Source: Acidisphaera sp. L21 (GTDB lineage: Bacteria > Pseudomonadota > Alphaproteobacteria > Acetobacterales > Acetobacteraceae). Taken from it: DNA of 64,000 nt. Below the pieces are notes generated by a model. The model saw nothing but the letters and a program-made list of their open reading frames with translations. It was not told the DNA's origin and made no database searches. This document shows positions 27,743-36,445 of this stretch, one piece after another (position 1 is the first letter of the stretch; each line of letters begins with the position of its first letter). The stretch spans positions 53,297 to 117,296 of the forward strand of contig NZ_LMUY01000008.1 of NCBI RefSeq assembly GCF_009765685.1. The letters are read 5' to 3'. The translations under genes were made by a program, and so were the position numbers.

Positions 27743-27791
27743 TAATCCTACGCTGCTGCCCCCACACAGTTGGGCAGCAGCGGCGGGATTA
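27743..27791. terminator. Bidirectional terminator-like hairpin between rlmN and the FYDLN gene
   Basis: An 11-bp inner stem (CGCTGCTGCCC, 27751-27761, with GGGCAGCAGCG, 27772-27782) closes a 10-base loop. An outer TAATCC (27743-27748)/GGATTA (27786-27791) pairing extends it. The outer arm contains the TAA stop codon of the minus-strand gene. There is no T tract on either side. Confidence 0.65.
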
Positions 27792-28118
27792 GCGCTCGCG
27801 TTCGTCGTCGTTCTGCTCGACCTCGATCTCGTCCGGGATCGCGTCGGCGTCGTCTTCCAGGTCGGACGCGTCTTCGATCACGTCCTCCTCGGCATCATCC
27901 TCGACGGCTTCGACCTCGACATCCGCGTCATCGGCCACCGCCGGCTTCTTCGGGCGCTTGTCGTCGACGACGTTACCGCCAGCCCGGCGCGGCTTTGGCA
28001 GCTCGGCTGGCTGTTCCGTGCCGCACTTCGGACAAATGGCGGGCGACTTCTGCAGGTCGTAAAAACGGGCGCTGCACGCCACGCATACTCGCTTAGTACC
28101 GAGCTCGGGCTTCGGCAT
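27789..28118 (-). CDS. FYDLN-acid-domain protein (TIGR02300 family), zinc-ribbon with acidic tail
   Basis: A 109-residue protein. The N-terminus PELGTKRVCVACSARFYDL followed by CPKCG is the alphaproteobacterial TIGR02300 signature: a four-cysteine zinc ribbon plus the FYDL(N/Q) motif. From about residue 55 the chain is almost entirely Asp/Glu with a KRPKK patch before it, and it ends DDERER. The role is unknown; the acidic tail suggests binding a basic partner. The start at 28118 (MPKPELGTK) fits the family start; longer forms do not. Convergent with rlmN and divergent from aroA. Confidence 0.9.
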   Translation of the reverse strand: MPKPELGTKRVCVACSARFYDLQKSPAICPKCGTEQPAELPKPRRAGGNVVDDKRPKKPAVADDADVEVEAVEDDAEEDVIEDASDLEDDADAIPDEIEVEQNDDERER

Positions 28119-28243
28119 GACGCAGCACTCCTTCGCAATCCAGCGCAATCTGCCAGAGGGCGCGCCCCATGCCATCGTCCTGCATCCGTGTCAAACCCGG
28201 CCACCTATCCAAACCGTCCCGCCACTGCTAAGCGCGCCGCATC

Positions 28244-29566
28244 ATGGCACCCTTGCACCCCCTGACTGCCCGGCGCCCGGCCGATCCGTTGACCGGTCAG
28301 ATCCGGGTGCCCGGCGATAAATCCATCAGCCATCGCGCGCTGATGTTTGGCGCGCTGGCCGTGGGCGAAACCCGTATCGACGGCCTGCTGGAGGGCGAAG
28401 ACGTGCTGCGCACCGCGTCGGCGATGCGGGCGCTGGGCGCGACGGTGCGGCAGGAAGGCGCGATCTGGCGCGTCGCCGGGCGCGGCATCGGCGGCCTGGC
28501 GGAGCCGGCGGACGTGCTGGACATGGGCAATTCCGGCACCGCGGCGCGGCTGCTGACGGGAATTTTGGCCAGCCACGATTTGTTTGCCGTCATGACCGGC
28601 GATGCGAGCCTGCGCGGCCGCCCGATGCGCCGGGTCACCGATCCGCTCGCCATGTGCGGCGCCCGGTTTTCCGCCCGCGAGGGTGGGCGGTTGCCGCTTG
28701 CCATCCAGGGTGCCCGCGACGCGATGCCGATCCATTACCGCGTGCCGGTTGCCTCGGCCCAGGTGAAATCCGCCCTGCTGCTGGCGGGGCTGAACGCACC
28801 GGGCCAGACGGTGATCGAGGAAGGCGTCGCCACCCGCGACCATACCGAGGCGATGCTGCGCCATTTCGGCGCGACCGTGTCGGTGGAGGTGGCCGGCGCC
28901 GGCCGCATCATCACCCTGTCCGGCCAGCCGGAGTTGCGGGCGCGGGACGTGGTGGTTCCGGGCGACCCGTCCTCCGCCGCCTTCCCCGTGGCGGCGGCGC
29001 TGCTGGTGCCAGGATCGGCCATCACCATCGCCAATCTGGGCCTGAACCCGCTACGCGCCGGGCTGTTCGCGACGCTTTGCGACATGGGCGCCGACATCAC
29101 CGTCAGCAACGAACGGACCGAAGGTGGGGAGCCGGTGGGTGACCTGGCGGTGCGCTACGGTCCGTTACGGGCGATCGACGTGCCGCCCGAGCGTGCGCCG
29201 TCGATGATCGACGAATACCCGATCCTGGCCGTGGTCGCTGCCTTCACGCCCGGCACGACCCGGATGCGCGGTCTCGGTGAGTTGCGGGTGAAGGAGAGCG
29301 ACCGCCTGGCCGCCACTGCCGCCATGCTGCAGGCCGCCGGCGCGCAGGTGACGATCGAGGGCGACGACCTGTTGGTGCACGGCGCCGCCACACTGCCAGG
29401 CAATTGCACCGTCGAAACCCACATGGACCATCGCCTGGCGATGAGCGCCCTGGTGATGGGCCTGGCGACCGATGCCCCCGTCGCCGTGGACGATGCGGCC
29501 TTCATCGAAACCAGCTTCCCCGGCTTCGCGGCGCTGCTGGCATCCCTGGGCGCCGATATCTCGTGA
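28244..29566 (+). CDS. aroA: 3-phosphoshikimate 1-carboxyvinyltransferase (EPSP synthase)
   Basis: A 440-residue cytosolic enzyme of the shikimate pathway that transfers enolpyruvyl from PEP to shikimate-3-phosphate. Motifs seen: [62 protein letters not shown] and [11 protein letters not shown]. The glycine in [10 protein letters not shown] is kept at the position where class II glyphosate-insensitive enzymes have alanine, so no tolerance is predicted. Its TGA overlaps the cmk GTG start, the beginning of an aroA-cmk-rpsA series common in proteobacteria. The gene is divergent from the FYDLN gene with a 125-base gap. Confidence 0.97.
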   Translation: MAPLHPLTARRPADPLTGQIRVPGDKSISHRALMFGALAVGETRIDGLLEGEDVLRTASAMRALGATVRQEGAIWRVAGRGIGGLAEPADVLDMGNSGTAARLLTGILASHDLFAVMTGDASLRGRPMRRVTDPLAMCGARFSAREGGRLPLAIQGARDAMPIHYRVPVASAQVKSALLLAGLNAPGQTVIEEGVATRDHTEAMLRHFGATVSVEVAGAGRIITLSGQPELRARDVVVPGDPSSAAFPVAAALLVPGSAITIANLGLNPLRAGLFATLCDMGADITVSNERTEGGEPVGDLAVRYGPLRAIDVPPERAPSMIDEYPILAVVAAFTPGTTRMRGLGELRVKESDRLAATAAMLQAAGAQVTIEGDDLLVHGAATLPGNCTVETHMDHRLAMSALVMGLATDAPVAVDDAAFIETSFPGFAALLASLGADIS

Positions 29567-30174
29567 TCATCGCCATCGACGGCCCAGCCGCCGCCGGTAA
29601 GGGGACGCTAGCCCGGCGCCTGGCGAAGGAACTGGGGCTGCCCTATCTCGACACCGGCCTGCTGTATCGCGCCGTCGGCCGCCGCGTGCTCGACGCGGGC
29701 GTCGACCCGGCGGACCCGGCGGCGGCCGAGGCCCAGGCCAAGGCGTTGCACCCCGACGACCTCGCCCGCACCGACCTCCGCGGCCCGGCGGCCGATCAGG
29801 CGGCCAGCCAGGTTGCTTCGGTGCCCGGCGTGCGGGCCGCCTTGCTGGCCTTCCAGCGCAACTTCGCCACCACCGGGGGCGCCGTGCTGGACGGGCGGGA
29901 CATCGGCACCGTCATCTTCCCCGATGCCGACGTGAAGCTGTTCGTCACCGCCAGCGTAGAGGCCCGCGCGGAACGCCGCTGGCGCGAACACCAGGCCGCT
30001 TCCTTGGAATCCGTCACCGAGGACCTCCGCCGCCGCGACGCCATGGACGCCGCCCGCGCTGCCGCCCCCCTCCGCCCGGCGGATGACGCCGTGCTGTTGG
30101 ACACCACGGCCATGGATCCCAACCAGGCATTCGCCGCGGCACTACTGGCGGTCAAAGCACAGAATAGCGAGTAG
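29563..30174 (+). CDS. cmk: Cytidylate kinase
   Basis: A 203-residue nucleotide kinase that phosphorylates CMP and d[19 protein letters not shown] is the P-loop, [13 protein letters not shown] contacts the base, [20 protein letters not shown] follows, and [20 protein letters not shown] is the C-terminal lid/binding segment. The GTG start at 29563 lies inside the aroA stop region (GTGA overlap), so translation is coupled; an earlier start at 29404 would only re-read aroA. A T6 run at 30185-30190 follows the stop, without a strong stem in front, so transcription may continue into the rpsA leader. Confidence 0.95.
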   Translation: MIIAIDGPAAAGKGTLARRLAKELGLPYLDTGLLYRAVGRRVLDAGVDPADPAAAEAQAKALHPDDLARTDLRGPAADQAASQVASVPGVRAALLAFQRNFATTGGAVLDGRDIGTVIFPDADVKLFVTASVEARAERRWREHQAASLESVTEDLRRRDAMDAARAAAPLRPADDAVLLDTTAMDPNQAFAAALLAVKAQNSE

Positions 30175-30353
30175 CGAAGGCGGCTTTTTTGTCGCGAGGA
30201 TCGCCGATCCCCTTGACTCCCCGCCCCACAATCGTGTTCCTGCGCGCGATACCCCCGTAAACCCGGCCCGTAATCCACGGGCAAGCCGCTCCCGGAACTG
30301 GGAACGCATACCTCGGCGCCACTGGCGCCCCGATCAGGAAGCACATACTCCAC

Positions 30354-32081
30354 ATGGCATCTCAGGCCGTCGCCTACGATAACACTGCACATAATCCGGG
30401 TGGCGAAGACTTCGCCTCCCTTCTGGACGAGACCCTCGGCCGCGACACTGGCTTTGATGGGTCCGTCGTTACCGGCCGCGTTCTTCGCCTGACCGACGAA
30501 TTCGCTATCGTCGATGTCGGCCTCAAGAGCGAAGGCCGTGTTGCCCTCAAGGAATTCGGACCGCCGGGTGCCGCACCCGAGGTCAAGCCTGGCGACCTCA
30601 TCGAACTGTTTGTCGAGCGTTACGAGGACCGCGATGGCGCGATCGTCCTGTCTCGCGAGAAGGCGCGTCGTGAGGAAGCCTGGACCAACCTGGAAAAGGC
30701 GTTCGAGGCGCAGCTGCGCGTCAACGGCACTATCTATGGCCGGGTCAAGGGCGGCTTCACCGTCGACCTCGGCGGCGCCGTGGCGTTCCTGCCCGGCTCC
30801 CAGGTGGACATCCGCCCGGTTCGCGACGTCGGCCCGCTGATGGGCACGCCGCAGCCGTTCCAGATCCTGAAGATGGACCGCGCCCGCGGCAACATCGTCG
30901 TCAGCCGTCGCGCCGTCCTGGAAGAGACCCGGGCCGAGCAGCGGTCTGAGCTGATCCAGGGCCTGAAGGAAGGCATGATCCTCGACGGCGTGGTCAAGAA
31001 CATCACCGATTACGGTGCGTTCGTGGACCTCGGCGGCGTGGACGGCCTGTTGCACGTCACCGACGTCGCATGGCGCCGCATCAACCATCCGTCCGAGGCG
31101 CTGCAGATCGGCCAGGCCGTTCGCGTGCAGGTCATCCGCTTCAACGCCGAGACGCAGCGTATCAGCCTGGGCATGAAGCAGCTCGAGGCAGATCCGTGGG
31201 AAGGTGTGGCGGCGAAGTATCCGCCGGGCGCCAAGTACACGGGCCGCGTGACCAACATCACCGATTACGGCGCGTTCGTGGAGCTGGAGCCGGGCGTCGA
31301 AGGCCTGGTCCACGTGTCCGAGATGAGCTGGACGAAGAAGAACGTCCATCCGGGCAAGATCGTCTCCACTTCCCAGGAAGTGGACGTGATGGTGCTGGAC
31401 GTCGACAGCTCCAAGCGCCGGATCTCGCTGGGCCTGAAGCAGGTGCAGCGCAACCCGTGGGAAGAGTTTGTCGACACGCAGCCGGTTGGCAGCGTCGTCG
31501 AGGGCGAAATCCGCAACATCACGGAGTTCGGCCTGTTCATCGGCCTGTCCGCCGACGTGGACGGCATGGTCCACATGTCCGACATCGCCTGGGACGAGCC
31601 CGGCGAGTTGGCCATGGCGAAGTTCGAGAAGGGCCAGATCGTCAAGGCCAAGGTGCTGGACGTCGATGTCGAGAAGGAGCGCATCTCGCTCGGCATCAAG
31701 CAGCTCGAGGACGATCCCGCCGCCGACACGCTGAGCCGCGTGCACAAGGGCGAGGTCGTGACCTGCGTCGTGACCGCGATCCAGGCGAACGGCATCGAGG
31801 TCAAGGTCGACGAGGTCCTCACCGGCTTCATCCGTCGCGCCGAACTGGCCCGCGACAAGGGCGACCAGCGTCCGGACCGCTTCGCCGTGGGCGAGAAGGT
31901 CGATGCCAAGATCACGGCCATCGATCGCGCCGCCCGCAAGCTCTCGCTCACCATCAAGGGGCGCGAGATCGAAGAGGACAAGCAGGCCGTGGCCGAGTTC
32001 GGCACGTCCGACAGCGGTGCCTCGCTGGGCGATATCCTGGGTGCGGCGATCCGTCGCCGCAATCAGCAGAGCGCCGAGTAA
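30354..32081 (+). CDS. rpsA: 30S ribosomal protein S1
   Basis: A 575-residue RNA-binding protein made of successive S1 (OB-fold) domains. The N-terminal FASLLDETLG ribosome-docking helix is followed by repeats with the pattern VTGRV/GRVTNITDYGAFVEL...GLVHVSEMSW, clearest at about residues 215-285, 300-370 and 388-455. The last domain near 470-545 is more diverged. Length and domain count match bacterial S1 (about 557-570). The 179-base leader upstream has a TTGACT at 30213 as a possible -35 and no strong SD (AGGAAG lies about 14 bases before the ATG), as is usual for autoregulated rpsA mRNAs. sppA starts 3 bases after the stop. Confidence 0.97.
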   Translation: MASQAVAYDNTAHNPGGEDFASLLDETLGRDTGFDGSVVTGRVLRLTDEFAIVDVGLKSEGRVALKEFGPPGAAPEVKPGDLIELFVERYEDRDGAIVLSREKARREEAWTNLEKAFEAQLRVNGTIYGRVKGGFTVDLGGAVAFLPGSQVDIRPVRDVGPLMGTPQPFQILKMDRARGNIVVSRRAVLEETRAEQRSELIQGLKEGMILDGVVKNITDYGAFVDLGGVDGLLHVTDVAWRRINHPSEALQIGQAVRVQVIRFNAETQRISLGMKQLEADPWEGVAAKYPPGAKYTGRVTNITDYGAFVELEPGVEGLVHVSEMSWTKKNVHPGKIVSTSQEVDVMVLDVDSSKRRISLGLKQVQRNPWEEFVDTQPVGSVVEGEIRNITEFGLFIGLSADVDGMVHMSDIAWDEPGELAMAKFEKGQIVKAKVLDVDVEKERISLGIKQLEDDPAADTLSRVHKGEVVTCVVTAIQANGIEVKVDEVLTGFIRRAELARDKGDQRPDRFAVGEKVDAKITAIDRAARKLSLTIKGREIEEDKQAVAEFGTSDSGASLGDILGAAIRRRNQQSAE

Positions 32082-32084
32082 GCC

Positions 32085-33011
32085 TTGCCCAACTCTGGGC
32101 TCGAAGCGGACCTTCTACTGGACAGGCGGCGCCTCAAGCGCCGCCTTGTCTTTTGGCGGGTCCTCGCAGTGGTCGCGATCGTCGGCGCTGTGGGCTATGT
32201 CGCCATTGGCGGCCGGTCCGCAGCCTTCGCCGGCGGCCAGCACATCACCCGCGTCAACGTCAGCGGGGTCATTTCCGCCAACCGCCAACTGATCCAGGCC
32301 GTCACGGCCCTGGCGAAGGATCGCAACGTTGCGGCAGTGGTGCTAGCGGTCGACAGCCCGGGCGGCAGCGTGTCTGGCGGGGAGAGCCTGCATGATGCGT
32401 TGGAGCAGGTTGCGGCGGCCAAGCCGGTGGTGACCGTCATGGGCGGCACCGCGGCTTCGGCCGGCTATATGATCAGCCTGCCCGCGGCGCGTATTTTCGC
32501 CAGCAACGCGACGCTCACCGGGTCGATCGGCGTCATCCTGGAGACAGGCAACGCTGGCGGATTGCTGGATAAACTGGGGCTGACGGCCGAGGCGATCATC
32601 TCCGGCCCGTTGAAAGACCAGCCCTCCTTCACCCACGGCCTGTCCCCGGCGGGCCGCGAGTATCTGCAGGCCCTCGTTGGCGACATGTTCGGCCAGTTCG
32701 TCACCATGGTCGCCCAGGCGCGGCATATGGACGAGGCGAAAGTGCGCGAGCTTGCCGATGGCCGCGCCTATACCGGCCGCCAGGCCCTGGCGCTGGGTCT
32801 GGTCGACCAGATCGGTGGCGAGCCGGACGCCCGGGCGTGGCTCGAGAAGGAGAAGGGGATCAAGGCCGACCTGCCGATCGCCGATCTGAAGCTCGGCAGC
32901 TTCTACGACCGGACCGTGGGGGCGACCCTGGGGCTGATCAGCCAGCGCCTCGGGCTGGATTCCTCGGTCGGCCTACCCATGGCGATTTGGGATCCGCTGC
33001 TCGTCCGCTAG
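32085..33011 (+). CDS. sppA: Signal peptide peptidase SppA (S49 family), TTG start
   Basis: A 308-residue membrane-anchored serine protease that clears cleaved signal peptides. One N-terminal membrane segment lies at about residues 22-42 (FWRVLAVVAIVGAVGYVAI). AVDSPGGSVSGGESL follows, then MGGTAASAGYMIS with the nucleophile Ser, and AIISGPLKDQPSF with the likely catalytic Lys of the short SppA form. TLTGSIGVILE and AYTGRQALALGLVDQIGG also fit. The TTG at 32085 is 3 bases after the rpsA stop and in an accepting position; no ATG lies before the membrane segment. The gene is co-transcribed with rpsA. Confidence 0.92.
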   Translation: MPNSGLEADLLLDRRRLKRRLVFWRVLAVVAIVGAVGYVAIGGRSAAFAGGQHITRVNVSGVISANRQLIQAVTALAKDRNVAAVVLAVDSPGGSVSGGESLHDALEQVAAAKPVVTVMGGTAASAGYMISLPAARIFASNATLTGSIGVILETGNAGGLLDKLGLTAEAIISGPLKDQPSFTHGLSPAGREYLQALVGDMFGQFVTMVAQARHMDEAKVRELADGRAYTGRQALALGLVDQIGGEPDARAWLEKEKGIKADLPIADLKLGSFYDRTVGATLGLISQRLGLDSSVGLPMAIWDPLLVR

Positions 33012-33158
33012 CAACTGCGTACCGCGATTCGCGTTGATGCGCCGGCCGGAAGATCCGGGTCGAGAAGCGAAACCTTGCATCCCCGGTCGGCTCTTGCTTC
33101 TGTTCGCGCCATAACGACGCATTCAAGTCGATGCCTGTTAAGTCAAGGGACGCCCGTC

Positions 33159-34025
33159 ATGCCGATCCGCAAGCTGCTTCTGCCACTCACCGGTACATCC
33201 GCCGGTGAAGCCGCGATTGCGACTGCGCTGCTCGTCGCCCGGCAATTCAATGCCCACATCATGGCCCTGCACGTCCGAGCCGACAGCCGCGACGTGGCCC
33301 CGCTGGCCGGCGAGGGCCTGTCCGGCGCCATGATTCAGGAGATGATGCAGGCCACCGAGAAGGAAAGCGGTGAGCGTTCGTCCGCCGTGCGGGATCTGTT
33401 CGACCGCGCATTGGGGGGCGCCGGTATCAAGATGGAACACCCGACCGCGCAGGCGGACCATCCCAGCGCCTCCTTCGCCACAACGATCGGCCGGGAGGAG
33501 GATGTCGTTGCCCAGCAGGCGAGGCTGTCCGACATCACCATCGTGCCGCACCCGGAATCGGGCGACGACGTGTCATCGTCCGACGCACTGCACGCCGTGC
33601 TGTTCGACAGCGGCCGCCCGGTGTTGATTGCACCGCATCGCAGTCCCGTCACGCTCGGCAGGCGCGTCGCCGTCGCCTGGAACGGCACCGGTGAGGGCGC
33701 GGCCTCGGTACAGGCGGCGCTTCCCTGGCTGCGCACGGCCGAGGCAGTGCGGATTCTCTCGTCCGACGACTACCAGCGCAATGGCCCGCTAGCCCGCGAA
33801 CTGGCCGCCTACCTCGCCCTGCACGGGGTGAAGGCGGAATTGGCGACCTTCCGCCCGTTGGACCGCGAAGTGGGCGCCGGGATGCTGGCCGCCGCCCGTG
33901 AGTTCGGTGCCGATTTGCTGACGATGGGCGCGTATTCCCACTCTCGCCTCCGCCAACTCATCCTCGGTGGCGTCACCCGGCACGTGCTGGAAAAGGCCGA
34001 CCTACCAGTTCTGATGAACCGGTAG
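33159..34025 (+). CDS. Universal stress protein (UspA family), two-domain
   Basis: A 288-residue cytosolic protein with an N-terminal UspA-like half (KLLLPLTGTSAGEAAIATALL, LHVRAD) and a C-terminal half with RRVAVAWNGTGEGAASVQAAL and the nucleotide-binding end GAYSHSRLRQLILGGVTRHVL, the G-x2-G-x9-G-(S/T) type pattern with the first G as MGAYSH. The last residues DLPVLMNR match family ends. The start at ATG 33159 has AAGGGA with an 8-base gap; a frame to 33075 lacks a site. It probably binds ATP and helps stress survival. It converges on the C13 lipoprotein gene with only 2 bases between stops. Confidence 0.9.
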   Translation: MPIRKLLLPLTGTSAGEAAIATALLVARQFNAHIMALHVRADSRDVAPLAGEGLSGAMIQEMMQATEKESGERSSAVRDLFDRALGGAGIKMEHPTAQADHPSASFATTIGREEDVVAQQARLSDITIVPHPESGDDVSSSDALHAVLFDSGRPVLIAPHRSPVTLGRRVAVAWNGTGEGAASVQAALPWLRTAEAVRILSSDDYQRNGPLARELAAYLALHGVKAELATFRPLDREVGAGMLAAAREFGADLLTMGAYSHSRLRQLILGGVTRHVLEKADLPVLMNR

Positions 34026-34027
34026 GC

Positions 34028-34774
34028 CTACCCGCCCGCCACTGGCAGGCCGGCGACGGAGCGTCCGATCCAGCTTTGTGGGTCGGACGGCGCCACGTGC
34101 TCAAGCGCCTCAAGCCGGCTGACGCATTTGTCGGTTTCCGTGGCCACATCGCTCCAGCCCGGCATCACCTTGTTCAGGCTGCCCAGGATGCACTGGTCGT
34201 AATAGGTCAATTCCCGCCCGGCACCGCAGCCAAATGACGGGCGATCGGCGGCCGACGCCGTCAGCACGATGCGGTTCGCCTTCGCCACGGGCGACTGGGC
34301 GAACCCGCCCGTGTAGCACGCCGATACGATCGCCACCGTGGGCGCCGAGCCGCAGCCGGATTGCAGCGCGGTATCCAGATCTGCGGGCAGCAGGAACTCC
34401 TCCCGCGTGGCGAGATACACGCCTTCGCCATGCGCGCCATGCGAGGTGATGAACACCAGACAGGCCTGGCCCGGCGCCGGGTGCAGTTCCGCGACCGCAT
34501 CCAGCACACGCGCCCGGGTCGCTACCTGCACATGCGGTGTGGCCAACACGCTGGGGGACGCGCTGAAGCGGTGAATGTCCTCCGGCGGCACGCCGGCCCT
34601 TTCCAGCAAGGTCGCCATCGCGCCGGTGGCGTTGTCGAACACCGGCAACGACTTATCGCCAGCCACCAACACCGCCGTCCAACGCTGCGGTCCCATTCTC
34701 GGCAGTGGCGTAGCGGCGATCTGGGAGCGGGCGCATCCGGCCAGCAACAACACCAACAGCAAGGTGGCGCGCAT
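34028..34774 (-). CDS. Legumain-like (peptidase C13) lipoprotein
   Basis: A 248-residue protein with a lipoprotein signal (LLLAGC; lipid-modified Cys at residue 14). The caspase-fold catalytic dyad is visible as His112 in FITSHGAHGEG and Cys153 in AIVSACYTGGF, the C13 family pattern (SHG...SACYSG). FLLPADLDTAL between them and the C-terminal RLEALEHVAPSDPQSWIG also fit bacterial C13 proteins. The fold is related to caspases and GPI8; bacterial members are largely uncharacterised. It is the last gene of an operon with ubiA and a methyltransferase-like gene (TGATG junction at 34774). A periplasmic, Asn/Asp-specific protease is the best guess. Confidence 0.8.
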   Translation of the reverse strand: MRATLLLVLLLAGCARSQIAATPLPRMGPQRWTAVLVAGDKSLPVFDNATGAMATLLERAGVPPEDIHRFSASPSVLATPHVQVATRARVLDAVAELHPAPGQACLVFITSHGAHGEGVYLATREEFLLPADLDTALQSGCGSAPTVAIVSACYTGGFAQSPVAKANRIVLTASAADRPSFGCGAGRELTYYDQCILGSLNKVMPGWSDVATETDKCVSRLEALEHVAPSDPQSWIGRSVAGLPVAGG

Positions 34775-35409
34775 CAGGCGGCAGCCAGCCGGTGCAGGGT
34801 GGTGCGGCGCATCACAGTATCCTCAAGCTCTAGGGACGTCGGCACGTCGTACTGCGCGAAGGCCTGCAACCCTGGTGGCAAATAGGCGCGGCCCGGGTCG
34901 GCGATCCACACTTCCGACCTGGCGGTCATCAGCCGCAGCCAGGGCAGGATGTGATTAGTCATTGGGGCTTCGTAACACACGTCGCCGCAGAGGATCAGAT
35001 CCCATTCACAATCTTTGCCGACAAAATCAGCAGTCGTTACAGTGAGTACGACGTTGTTTGCGGCCGCATTCATTCGGGTCGCAGACGATGCGACGGCATC
35101 GATCTCCACCGCCTCCACGCTGGCGGCCCCGGCCATGGCGCAGGCGATGGCTGCCAGCCCGCCGCCCGCCGCGAAATCCAACACGCGCCGGCCGCGCACC
35201 AGCCCGGGATTGTCTAGCACATGCCGCGCCATCGCCTGGCTGCCGGGCCAGGCGAATGCCCAGAACGGCGGCTCGATATTGTTCTGCTTCAGGAAAATTT
35301 CGCTGGCCAGCCAGATCGGCGTGATCTCGGTCGCAAGGTACAGCGCGATCTCCGGCACCAGCGGGGCGTGGGCGAGGGTGGTGTTGCCGGTGACGAATGC
35401 CTCACTCAT
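34774..35409 (-). CDS. ETFB-lysine-methyltransferase-like class I methyltransferase
   Basis: A 211-residue SAM-dependent methyltransferase. VLDFAAGGGLAAIACAMAGA is motif I, VEAVEIDAVA motif II and WDLILCGDVCYEAPM (D-x-x-x-x-GDV-x-Y) the motif typical of the METTL20/Nnt1/PrmA-like group. The preceding PPFWAFAWPGSQAMARHVLD is characteristic of bacterial ETFB-lysine methyltransferases. It may act on electron-transfer flavoprotein or another protein; a ribosomal L11-type target is a weaker option. ATG 35409 overlaps the ubiA stop (ATGA), and its own stop overlaps the C13 start. Confidence 0.8.
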   Translation of the reverse strand: MSEAFVTGNTTLAHAPLVPEIALYLATEITPIWLASEIFLKQNNIEPPFWAFAWPGSQAMARHVLDNPGLVRGRRVLDFAAGGGLAAIACAMAGAASVEAVEIDAVASSATRMNAAANNVVLTVTTADFVGKDCEWDLILCGDVCYEAPMTNHILPWLRLMTARSEVWIADPGRAYLPPGLQAFAQYDVPTSLELEDTVMRRTTLHRLAAA

Positions 35410-36308
35410 AGCTGGCCGAGCAGGATCGCCGCGGCGACGGCCAGCCCGGTCTCCCGGTTCAGCCGGAATAGTCGGAGGCAACCCGCCGGGTCATCGATGT
35501 CCAGCCGCACCACCTGCCACAGCAGGAACGCGGCCGGCAGCGGCAGTGCCAGGGTGAACCACTGCGACAGCCCGGCCAACCAGCCCGCAACCGCCAGCAC
35601 GGCGATGGTCGCGGTGTAGCAGACCAGCAGGAACAGGCGCGTATGCCGGCCCAGCAGCCGCGCAGTGGACAGCACGCCGGCGGAGGCGTCCTCCTCCCGG
35701 TCCTGATGAGCGTAGATGGTGTCGAACCCGAGGTCCCACAGGATGGCCGTGGCATACAGTGCCACGCACGCCCAACCAATGCGGTTGGCGCCCGCGACGT
35801 AGCCCATGGGCGCGCCGAAGCCGAAGGTGAAGCCCATCACCAGCTGCGGCCACCAGGTCACGCGCTTGGCCAACGGATACAGTCCTACCAGCACCAGCGA
35901 GCCGGCGCCCAGCGCCCAGCACAGCAGCGGCAGTTGCAGCAGCACCAGCAGTCCGGCCACCAGCAGCGCCACCAGCAGCACCGCCGCCTGCCACATCCGC
36001 AATGCGCCCGAGGCGAGCGGGCGGCCGGCGGTTCGGGCCACCAGCCGGTCCAGATCCCGGTCCCACATATCGTTCACCACGCAGCCGGCGCCGCGCATCA
36101 CCACGCTGCCGACGGCGAACAGGGCCGCCAGCCAGGCCATGCGGGCGAGTGGTGCTCCGGAAAGCAGGATGCCCCACAGGCCCGGCAGGAATAGCAGCCA
36201 CGCCCCGATCGGCCGGTCCAGCCGCAGCAGCAGCGCGTACGGCCGCCAAGACGGGGGGAGGTGCGCCACCCACCCGCCAGTCACGATATCGGTATGGCTA
36301 CTGCTCAT
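35406..36308 (-). CDS. ubiA: 4-hydroxybenzoate polyprenyltransferase
   Basis: A 300-residue integral membrane prenyltransferase with about eight hydrophobic helices, attaching the polyprenyl tail to 4-hydroxybenzoate in ubiquinone synthesis. The two aspartate-rich motifs are intact: VVNDMWDRDLDRLVART (NDxxDxxxD) near residue 78 and FDTIYAHQDREEDASAGV (DxxxD) near residue 198. RPIGAWLLFLPGLWG is the UbiA N-terminal substrate segment. The ATG at 36308 gives MSSSHTD. It is first in the ubiA-methyltransferase-C13 operon and divergent from gshA. Confidence 0.95.
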   Translation of the reverse strand: MSSSHTDIVTGGWVAHLPPSWRPYALLLRLDRPIGAWLLFLPGLWGILLSGAPLARMAWLAALFAVGSVVMRGAGCVVNDMWDRDLDRLVARTAGRPLASGALRMWQAAVLLVALLVAGLLVLLQLPLLCWALGAGSLVLVGLYPLAKRVTWWPQLVMGFTFGFGAPMGYVAGANRIGWACVALYATAILWDLGFDTIYAHQDREEDASAGVLSTARLLGRHTRLFLLVCYTATIAVLAVAGWLAGLSQWFTLALPLPAAFLLWQVVRLDIDDPAGCLRLFRLNRETGLAVAAAILLGQL

Positions 36309-36445
36309 GCAGCGTGCATTGCGCGCCAAGGCCGCCGGGTCAACCGCGACGCGTGCGCGGCATGCCCTGGGGGGTGCTTGCCTTGACGATCCTTGCCGGT
36401 ATGTACCATCCCTGGTGACAACCAACCCGGAAAGTCTCGTCCCGA

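Noticed and set aside
28244..29566. Glyphosate-insensitive (class II) aroA
   Set aside because: The key glycine in [10 protein letters not shown] is kept, whereas class II CP4-like enzymes have alanine there.
29796..31745. 649-codon open frame opposite rpsA
   Set aside because: rpsA is unmistakable with its S1 repeats; the antisense frame has biased composition and no recognisable motif.
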